Part shown: piece after piece, positions 1 through 6,234 of the stretch
Layout of the letters: every line of letters starts with the position of its first letter
Position numbering within the stretch: position 1 is the first letter of the stretch
From: Actinomycetota bacterium
Lineage (GTDB): Bacteria > Actinomycetota > UBA4738 > G016210805
Assembly (NCBI GenBank): GCA_016210805.1
Contig: JACQTL010000071.1
Span: forward strand, 1-29,454
DNA: 29,454 nucleotides
Direction of reading: 5' to 3'
Program-made: the position numbers and the translations under genes
Notes under the pieces: generated by a model
The model's input: the letters and a program-made list of their open reading frames with translations, nothing else
Told to the model about the DNA's origin: nothing
Databases searched by the model: none

Positions 1-210
1 GATCACGGCGTGCCCGCCGAGCTCGGAGATCCCCACCTCGAAGGAGACCCTGGTGCGTGTGGAGGGCTTCTCGAAGATCACGGCCACCGACCTGCCGGCC
101 AGGCGCCCGGCGTGGTCACCGGGCGACGCCTTGACCTTCGCCGACAGGTCCAGGACCCCTTGCAGCTCCTCCGACGTCAGGTCGTCCACGGACAGGAAAT
201 GGCGGACCAT
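1..210 (-). CDS. argF: Ornithine carbamoyltransferase, N-terminal part (cut by window edge)
   Basis: Transfers a carbamoyl group from carbamoyl phosphate to ornithine to make citrulline in arginine synthesis, in the cytosol. Only the first 70 codons lie in the window. They read MVRHFLSVDDLTSEELQGVL and continue through the carbamoyl-phosphate-binding signature EKPSTRTRVSFEVG and then ISELGGHAV, which is diagnostic for this family. The ATG at 210-208 is the only sensible start because it matches the usual family N-terminus. There is no ribosome binding site in front of it; instead a -10-like TAGACT ends 6 nt upstream, so the transcript may be leaderless. The gene lies beyond pheT in the same orientation, separated from it by the divergently oriented ECF pair. 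In many actinobacteria argF belongs to an arg operon next to pheST; the rest of that operon is not visible here. Confidence 0.93.
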   Translation of the reverse strand, partial: MVRHFLSVDDLTSEELQGVLDLSAKVKASPGDHAGRLAGRSVAVIFEKPSTRTRVSFEVGISELGGHAVI

Positions 211-246
211 GGTTCGAGTCTATCCCCGGGTCCGTCGTCCCGTGAA
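211..246 (-). promoter_or_regulatory. Putative leaderless promoter of argF
   Basis: On the minus strand a -35-like TTCACG (246-241) is followed after 18 nt by TAGACT (222-217), and the argF ATG begins 6 nt further on. That spacing would put the transcription start at the A of the ATG. No ribosome binding site lies between, which fits a leaderless mRNA. The call rests on motif match and spacing only. Confidence 0.5.
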
Positions 247-302
247 CGATGGCCGGACGGTAAACCGCCCGGCCGGGCCGGGACTTGACGAGGTGTGGTC
301 GC

Positions 303-770
303 GTGAGGGTCGATCCCGCGTTCCAAGAGCTCTACCGGGAGGAGTTCCCGGCGGTGTTCCGGGCCGCCCACGCCCTGTGCGGCGACCGGGCGCTGGCCGA
401 GGACGCGGCCCAGGAGGCCTTCGCCAGGGCCCTGGAGCGGTGGTCCAGGCTCCGGGACCGGCCCTGGGCCGCGGGGTGGGTGGTCACCACCGCGCTCAAC
501 GTGGCCCGGCGTGCCCTGCGCAGGCGGCCGGACGCGCCGGCCGACGCCCGGGTGCAGGTCGAGCCCGACGACCGGCTCGACCTGGTCCGGGCCATCCGGA
601 GGCTGCCCCGCCGGCAGCAGGAGGCGGTGGTGCTCCGGTACGTGACCGACCTGCCGGTGGCCGAGGTGGCCCGGGCGATGGGGGTGGAGGAGGGGACCGT
701 GAAGTCCCATCTGGCCCGGGCCAGGGCGGCCCTGGCCCGGGAGCTCGGAGGGGAGCGGATCGATGGCTGA
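303..770 (+). CDS. ECF-type RNA polymerase sigma factor
   Basis: Small group 4 (extracytoplasmic-function) sigma factor that directs RNA polymerase to a specific regulon. The 155-residue protein has sigma region 2 at about residues 8-68 (LYREEFPAVFRAAH, then AEDAAQEAFARALERW) and region 4 at about 90-148 (LPRRQQEAVVLRYV, with the helix-turn-helix VAEVARAMGVEEGTVKSHL). Length and lack of region 3 fit the family. I chose GTG at 303 because GAGG at 290-293 lies 9 nt upstream; a TTG at 285 would add six residues without a ribosome binding site. Its stop overlaps the start of the next gene by 8 nt, so the two are probably translationally coupled, as sigma and anti-sigma pairs often are. The inducing signal is unknown. 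Confidence 0.9.
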   Translation: MRVDPAFQELYREEFPAVFRAAHALCGDRALAEDAAQEAFARALERWSRLRDRPWAAGWVVTTALNVARRALRRRPDAPADARVQVEPDDRLDLVRAIRRLPRRQQEAVVLRYVTDLPVAEVARAMGVEEGTVKSHLARARAALARELGGERIDG

Positions 771-2673
771 CGAGCTGACCAGGATCCGCGAGACCCTCGG
801 AACGGTCGAGCCCCCCGAGCCGCGCCTCGAGACGGTCGTCCGCCGGGCCCGGCGCCTGCGTCTGCACCGCATCGGGGCGGCCGGCCTGGTGGCCATCGTG
901 GCCGCTGCCGGCATCGGGCTCCCCCTGTGGGTACTGGCCGGATTCGGCTCCGAGGTGGACCGCACACCCGGCGGGCCCGCCCGCGCGATCGACCTGGCCG
1001 TCTCGGTCCCCGATGGCTGGGACGCCCGAGTGCTGGAGCAGGAGGGCGGTGCCCTGCGGCTCGAGGTGGCGAACTACCCGCTGCCGGACGACATCCCCGG
1101 GCCTCCCCTCGCGGAGCTGTGTGCCGGTGCCGTTCCGGAGGACGTGATCCCGTGCGAGGAGGCCATCCGGATCGCGGAGGTCGAGGGGATCTCGGGGGAC
1201 CGCCCTCCCGTCTCCGTGTTCCTGGAACTCCGACCCGCGACCGGCGGAGATGAGGTCGCGGCCTGGGTCGTCGGCTACGAGGACGTCCTCCAGCCCCTCT
1301 TCGGGCCTGTGGGCCGACCTCCGCCCGACTGCTCGATGGGGCCCTGGAGCGTGGTCATCGACGCGACGACCGGCCGGGTCATCAGCGAGGGTGGAACCGG
1401 GCTGGCGGCCGTCCCCTGCGAGGGCGAAGGCTCTCGGCTGGGCGCGGACCAGGTTCGCGTCGTGATCGTGGACAGGACCCCCGAGATCGCTCCTCCCGGC
1501 GCCGAGGGCGATGGGGAGCCCGGATTCAGCGACGAGGACTTCGAGGCGGTGGACGGCCCGGTGGTGCTCGGCGCGAGCGACTTCGGCGTTCGGGTGGAGG
1601 GGAGGCATCCCGAGCACGCCATCGCCCTTCGCAGCGCGCGGATCCAGGGCGTCCCGCTGACCATCCTGGCCGAGTTCGGCACCGACCCCGCCCCGGTGGA
1701 GCTTCTCCGTCAGGTGAACCGGATCCTCGCCACGCTGCAGGTCAGCGCTCTGCCGACCGACGGAAGGACGCCTGGACCTCCTCCCACACCAGCTCCAACC
1801 GACCCGCAGGGCGCCACCGTCCGGCATGCCGACGTGGACGACGGGCTGGCCATCGAGCTCCCGGCGGGGTGGACCTTCCGACAGGACCCCTCGGGGCCGG
1901 ACGACCCGGGGACGGTCTTCGCCTTCGGGACCTGGGCGTTCCCCACGGGCGGCGACTGCGCGCCGACCGCCGCCCAGGCCGAGCTCCCCGACGACGGCGC
2001 CCTCGTCTGGGTGATCGAGTACCTCTCTCCCGAGACGCTCCAGTTCGTAGCCCCCGGCCCGGAGCCCCGGCCGGAGAGCTTCGCCCTCGACCCAGCCACG
2101 CTGGCCACGTACGAGTGCTCGCTCGTGCCCTCGCACATGGCGATGTTCTCCGAGTTCGGCCGGGACGGGCGGGTGTTCCAGTTCCACGCCGCGTTCGGGC
2201 CCGACGCCGGGGAGGAAACCCGCGAGCAGGTGCTCGCCGCCCTCGACTCCCTGGATGTGACCGCTCCTGTGCCGGACGGGTGTCCCGCCGGGACCGGCCC
2301 GTGGTCGGACAACGAGTGTCCCTGGCCGGCCTGGAGCCGGGCGGTCCTGGAGAAGGCCGGCTACCGCGTGACCGGGGACACGGGGTCGGCGCTGGTCGCG
2401 CGGTCGAACGGGGCGGGCATCTACTTCTGGGCCTTCCCCCCGGAGGACGCGCGCCCGCTCCCCGAAGCCCTGTCCGACGAGGGGTATCGCGTGCTGACGA
2501 CCGTGGACGGGGTCGAGGTGTTCACCGACGGCATCCGCGCTGCCTGGGCGGTTCAGGGCCTCTGGGTGTGGGTCGAGGGAGGGCCCGTGGACCGGCTACC
2601 CGGCGTGGACGCGGTGGAGCCGCTGGTCCGGGCGAGCCTGGCGGTCGACTACGACGCGATAGACACGCGCTGA
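763..2673 (+). CDS. Large single-pass membrane protein coupled to the ECF sigma factor; possible anti-sigma factor or sensor
   Basis: Function not established. The 636-residue protein has a short basic cytoplasmic N-terminus (about 1-36, rich in Arg), one membrane helix at about 37-60 (AAGLVAIVAAAGIGLPLWVL) and a very large outside part. A Pro/Thr-rich linker lies near 333-350. The outside region looks repetitive: LAVSVPDGW near residue 78 and LAIELPAGW near 365 start similar segments, and a third, WSRAVLEKAGYRV, starts near 523. Its ATG overlaps the sigma gene by 8 nt, which suggests a role in holding or releasing the sigma factor. No zinc-type HxxxCxxC anti-sigma motif is visible, and the cytoplasmic part of about 36 residues is short for a classic anti-sigma domain. 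It could instead be an exported effector of the regulon. The stop lies 3 nt from the convergent pheT stop. Confidence 0.75.
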   Translation: MADELTRIRETLGTVEPPEPRLETVVRRARRLRLHRIGAAGLVAIVAAAGIGLPLWVLAGFGSEVDRTPGGPARAIDLAVSVPDGWDARVLEQEGGALRLEVANYPLPDDIPGPPLAELCAGAVPEDVIPCEEAIRIAEVEGISGDRPPVSVFLELRPATGGDEVAAWVVGYEDVLQPLFGPVGRPPPDCSMGPWSVVIDATTGRVISEGGTGLAAVPCEGEGSRLGADQVRVVIVDRTPEIAPPGAEGDGEPGFSDEDFEAVDGPVVLGASDFGVRVEGRHPEHAIALRSARIQGVPLTILAEFGTDPAPVELLRQVNRILATLQVSALPTDGRTPGPPPTPAPTDPQGATVRHADVDDGLAIELPAGWTFRQDPSGPDDPGTVFAFGTWAFPTGGDCAPTAAQAELPDDGALVWVIEYLSPETLQFVAPGPEPRPESFALDPATLATYECSLVPSHMAMFSEFGRDGRVFQFHAAFGPDAGEETREQVLAALDSLDVTAPVPDGCPAGTGPWSDNECPWPAWSRAVLEKAGYRVTGDTGSALVARSNGAGIYFWAFPPEDARPLPEALSDEGYRVLTTVDGVEVFTDGIRAAWAVQGLWVWVEGGPVDRLPGVDAVEPLVRASLAVDYDAIDTR

Positions 2674-2676
2674 CCG

Positions 2677-5082
2677 CTACCCGGCGCGGAGCTCGGCAGC
2701 GAAGTCGGCGGAAAGGCGCTCGACGATCCCGGCCACGGCCCGGTCGGCCTCCTCGTCCGTGAGGGTCCGGTCTGGGGCCCGGAAGTCCACCGAGAAGGCC
2801 AGGCTCTTGCGGCCCGCAGGCACCGGCTCTCCCGTGAACACGTCGAACAGCTGGACCGACGCGGTGAGGCCGGCCGCCTCGGTGGCCTCCCGGATGGCCC
2901 GGCGGACCGCGCCGGCGGGGGCCCCCTCCCCCACCACGAACGCCAGGTCCCGGTGGACCGGGGGGAACCGGGGGACGTCCCGGTAGACCAGCTCGGAGGT
3001 GGCGTGGCCGGCCAGCACGGTGGCGTCGAGCTCGGCCACGGCCACCCGGCCCGGGAAGCCGAGGCGTTCGGCGACGGCGGGATGCAGCTCGCCCACCGTG
3101 CCGGCCGTCTCCCCGGCGACCTCCACGGACGCCGAGCGTCCGGGGTGGAACGGCTCGCCGGCCGGGCCTCCCAGCGCCCAGCCTTCGATCCCCATGGCGT
3201 CCATCAGCGCCTCGACGGCGCCCTTCGCGTCGAAGAAGTCGCCCTCCCGCTCGTCCTCCCACCAGTGGACCGGCGGCGACCCGGCCATGGCGAGGGCCAC
3301 GTGGTCCCGCTCGTCCAACGGCTTCCCGTCGGGCCCCGGGTCCCCGGTGAAGAAGGCCCGGCCCACCTCGAACAGGGCAGCGCCGGGGACCTGGCGGGCG
3401 ATGTTCCGCCGGAGCGTGGCCAGGAGGCCGGGGACCAGGCTCGTCCGGAGGTAGGCCTGGTCGGCCGCGATGGGGTTGGCCACCCGGATCGCGCCGCCCG
3501 GTGGATGGCCCATCATGGCCAGGTCCTCCTCCGAGACGAACGAGAACGTCTGGGTCTCCCGGAGGCCCGCCCGGACCAGGGCCTCCCGCAGGCGTCCCCG
3601 GAAGGCGTGCTCGGGGTCGTATCCCCCGGTCTGGCGGACCGGGGGCAGGGTCTCCCCCACCCGCTCGTACCCCTGGAACCGGACGACCTCCTCGATCAGG
3701 TCGATCTCCCGCTCGACGTCCACCCGGTACCCGGGGACCTCGGCCACGATCTCGCCGTCGTCGGAGACCTCCACGCTCATGCCCAGACCGGACAGGGCCT
3801 CCTGCACGTCCTCGCGGCTCACCTCGTAGCCGAGCACCAGGGAGGCGCGGCTCGGGCGCACGCTCACCTTCCGGCGCATGGGGGCCTCCCCCACGTCCAC
3901 CGCCCCGGCCAGCACCGTTCCCCCCGACCACTCGGCGATGAACCGCGACGCCCGGTCGGCGGCCCGGGGGATCCGCTCGGGGTCCACTCCACGCTCGAAG
4001 CGCATGTTGGCCTCGGTTCGCAGGCCCAGGCGGCGGGCCGTGCGCATGATCCCCACGGGGGCGAAGTACGCGCTCTCCAGCAGGACGTCCGTGGTCCGAT
4101 CCGATACCTCGGCGGCCGCCGAGCCCATCACGCCGGCGATCCCCACCGCCCTGGCCCGGTCGGCGATCAGGAGGTCCTCGGCCGTGAGCGGCCGCTCGAC
4201 GTCGTCGAGGGTGACGATCCGCTCCCCCTCCTCCGCTCGGCGGACCACGATGGCCGACCCCTCCAGCAGCGCGAGGTCGAAGGGATGCATGGGCTGGCCC
4301 ATCTCGAGCATCACGTAGTTCGTGGCGTCCACCACGTTCGAGATCGGACGCATCCCCGCGGCGGTGAGCCGGGCCTGGACCCGGAGCGGCGACGGCCCGA
4401 TCGCAACGCCGCGGATCACCCTGGCCAGGTACCGGGGGCACCGCTCGTGGTCGAGGACCTCCACGGTGGCAGCGTCCTCGGCCTTCCCGTCCCCCTCCGG
4501 AACGGTCGTGTCCGGAGGCGTGAACGGGACGCCGGTGGCCGCGGCGACCTCCCGGGCCACCCCGATCACAGACATCAGGTCGGGCCGGTTCGGCGTGACC
4601 TCGACGTCCAGCACGGCGTCGTCCAGGCCGTAGGCCTCCTTGAAGTCGGCCCCCACCGGGGCGTCCGGAGGAAGGACGAGGATCGCGCCGCCCTCCGGCG
4701 AGACGCCCAGCTCCCGGGGCGAGCAGAGCATGCCGTTCGACACCACGCCGCGGATCTCCCGGCGGCCCAGCGGCTCCGGCAGGGTCGGCACCCGGGCCCC
4801 GGGCGGCGCGAGGGGGACCAGGTCCCCGGCGGCCATGTTCCGGACCCCGACCACCACCTCGAGCTCCCCGGAGCCCGTGTCGACCCGGGCCAGGCAGAGC
4901 TTCTCGGAGCCGGGATGGTCGCGCACCTCGAGCACGCGGGCCACGACGACGCCGGAGAGCCCCTCCCACGGCCGGAGGATCGCCTCCACGCCCGCGCCCT
5001 TGCGGGTCAGGAGCTCGGCGAGCTCCTCGGCCGAGAGGCCGGTCGGGCAGAGCTCCCGGAGCCACGACAGGAGGACCTTCAC
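2677..5082 (-). CDS. pheT: Phenylalanine--tRNA ligase, beta subunit
   Basis: Beta subunit of the heterotetrameric enzyme that charges tRNA-Phe. It has 801 residues, the normal bacterial length. Order seen: N-terminal KVLLSWLRELCPTGLSAEEL; an EMAP-type tRNA-binding domain at about 40-150 (VVVARVLEVRDHPGSEKL, then SNGMLCSPRELG); EVTPNRPDLMSVIGVARE at the entry to the B3/B4 editing region; the B5 region; a catalytic-like module without active-site residues; and a C-terminal anticodon-binding FDX-ACB domain at about 705-801 (VPRFPPVHRDLAFVV). I chose GTG at 5082 because it gives the family N-terminus and has GGGAG 7 nt upstream; the longer open frame overlaps pheS and is not real. It follows pheS by 28 nt, so the two are cotranscribed. 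Confidence 0.97.
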   Translation of the reverse strand: MKVLLSWLRELCPTGLSAEELAELLTRKGAGVEAILRPWEGLSGVVVARVLEVRDHPGSEKLCLARVDTGSGELEVVVGVRNMAAGDLVPLAPPGARVPTLPEPLGRREIRGVVSNGMLCSPRELGVSPEGGAILVLPPDAPVGADFKEAYGLDDAVLDVEVTPNRPDLMSVIGVAREVAAATGVPFTPPDTTVPEGDGKAEDAATVEVLDHERCPRYLARVIRGVAIGPSPLRVQARLTAAGMRPISNVVDATNYVMLEMGQPMHPFDLALLEGSAIVVRRAEEGERIVTLDDVERPLTAEDLLIADRARAVGIAGVMGSAAAEVSDRTTDVLLESAYFAPVGIMRTARRLGLRTEANMRFERGVDPERIPRAADRASRFIAEWSGGTVLAGAVDVGEAPMRRKVSVRPSRASLVLGYEVSREDVQEALSGLGMSVEVSDDGEIVAEVPGYRVDVEREIDLIEEVVRFQGYERVGETLPPVRQTGGYDPEHAFRGRLREALVRAGLRETQTFSFVSEEDLAMMGHPPGGAIRVANPIAADQAYLRTSLVPGLLATLRRNIARQVPGAALFEVGRAFFTGDPGPDGKPLDERDHVALAMAGSPPVHWWEDEREGDFFDAKGAVEALMDAMGIEGWALGGPAGEPFHPGRSASVEVAGETAGTVGELHPAVAERLGFPGRVAVAELDATVLAGHATSELVYRDVPRFPPVHRDLAFVVGEGAPAGAVRRAIREATEAAGLTASVQLFDVFTGEPVPAGRKSLAFSVDFRAPDRTLTDEEADRAVAGIVERLSADFAAELRAG

Positions 5083-5110
5083 GCGGCGGCTCCCGCCATC
5101 CGCCCGGCCC

Positions 5111-6178
5111 TCATCCGACCCGCTCGAACTGCTCGAGGAACCTGACGTCGCCCTCGTAGAACATCCGCATGTCGGGCACGCCGTACCGCAGGAGCGCCAC
5201 CCGCTCAACGCCCATGCCGAAGGCGAACCCCGTGTACCGCTCGGCGTCGTAGCCCACGTTCTCGAGCACGTTGGGATGGACCATCCCGCAGCCCAGGAGC
5301 TCGATCCATCCCGTGCCCTTGCACGTCCGGCACCCCCGGCCCCGGCAGATGAAGCAGGACACGGCGAGCTGGGCGCCCGGCTCGACGAACGGGAAGTAGT
5401 CCGGCGTCATGCGGACCCTCTGATCCTCGCCGAACATCGCCTTGGCGAACGCGAGCAGGGTGCCCTTCAGGTCGGCGAACGTGATGCCCTCGTCCACCGC
5501 CAGCCCCTCCACCTGGTGGAACACGGGGAGGTGCGTGGGGTCGGGGGTCTCCTTCCGGTACACGCGGCCGGGGGCCACGATGTGGACGGGGGGCTCCTGC
5601 CCCTCCATCGTGTGGATCTGCATCGCCGAGGTCTCCGTGCGAAGGAGCAGGTCACCGGGGCCCGGCACGTCCAGGTAGATCGTGTCCTTCTCGGTCCGGG
5701 CCGGGTGGTCCGGGGGGATGTTGAGAGCCGTGAAGTTGTACCAGTCGGTCTCCACCTCGTCGCCGGTGACCACGCGGTAGCCCATCCGCACGAAGATCTC
5801 GCAGACCTGCCGCTCGACAAGGGTGAGGGGGTGCAGCGAGCCGGCCCGGGGGCGGCGTCCCCGGAGCGTGACGTCGACCCGGTCGGACTCGAGCAGCCGC
5901 CGGCCCTCGGCCTCCTGGAGAACCACCCGGCGCTCCTCCACGGCTGAACGGAGGGCCTCCCTGACCCCGTTGACCCGCCGCCCGACCTCGCGCCGGGCCT
6001 CCTCGGGGAGCGATCCCAGGGAGCGCTGGACCCCCGAGAAGGGTGCCTTGCGCCCCAGGGCGGCCACCTGGGCGGCCTCCAGCTCGTCCAGCGAGCCGGC
6101 CGAACGGATGCCGGCCAGCCCCCGCTCCAGCGACTCCTCGAGGATCCGCGCCGCGTCGGTGGCGTCCATGGCTGCCAT
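5111..6178 (-). CDS. pheS: Phenylalanine--tRNA ligase, alpha subunit
   Basis: Catalytic alpha subunit of phenylalanyl-tRNA synthetase, a class II enzyme working with PheT. It has 355 residues: an N-terminal helical arm (about 1-90, tRNA contact) and a catalytic core with RTETSAMQIHTM, GRVYRKETPDPTHLPVFHQVEGL (split here as motif 2 and its loop), the cysteine cluster CFICRGRGCRTCKGTGW, and motif 3 FAFGMGVERVALLRYG. The ATG at 6178 is the first in-frame ATG after the previous gene; a second ATG three codons later (6169) is possible. No ribosome binding site precedes either. A TAGACT hexamer ends 10 nt before the first ATG, suggesting a separate, near-leaderless promoter in the 56-nt gap to the upstream gene. 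The open frame continues far upstream but that part is a shadow of the neighbouring gene. Confidence 0.97.
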   Translation of the reverse strand: MAAMDATDAARILEESLERGLAGIRSAGSLDELEAAQVAALGRKAPFSGVQRSLGSLPEEARREVGRRVNGVREALRSAVEERRVVLQEAEGRRLLESDRVDVTLRGRRPRAGSLHPLTLVERQVCEIFVRMGYRVVTGDEVETDWYNFTALNIPPDHPARTEKDTIYLDVPGPGDLLLRTETSAMQIHTMEGQEPPVHIVAPGRVYRKETPDPTHLPVFHQVEGLAVDEGITFADLKGTLLAFAKAMFGEDQRVRMTPDYFPFVEPGAQLAVSCFICRGRGCRTCKGTGWIELLGCGMVHPNVLENVGYDAERYTGFAFGMGVERVALLRYGVPDMRMFYEGDVRFLEQFERVG

Positions 6179-6194
6179 TGGGTTCGCAAGTCTA
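6179..6194 (-). promoter_or_regulatory. Putative -10 element of pheS
   Basis: TAGACT on the minus strand at 6194-6189, followed by 10 nt and then the pheS ATG. The same hexamer stands before argF and metK. No convincing -35 element was found at 16-18 nt spacing, so the call depends on recurrence of the motif and the missing ribosome binding site. Confidence 0.35.
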
Positions 6195-6234
6195 GCGAGG
6201 ATGGTCCGCGGGGAAGCCCGGGGCCCCGGGACGC

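Noticed and set aside
285..302. TTG at 285 as start of the ECF sigma factor
   Set aside because: No ribosome binding site; GTG 303 has GAGG at good spacing.
211..302. Autoregulated ECF promoter (GGAAC/CGTC type) before the sigma gene
   Set aside because: Only loose matches such as GTGAACG were found; no pair with correct spacing.
763..870. Zinc-binding anti-sigma domain at the N-terminus of the sigma partner
   Set aside because: No HxxxCxxC motif and no cysteine in the first 36 residues.
2953..5145. Long plus-strand open frame opposite pheT
   Set aside because: Antisense shadow; pheT has full family homology on the minus strand.
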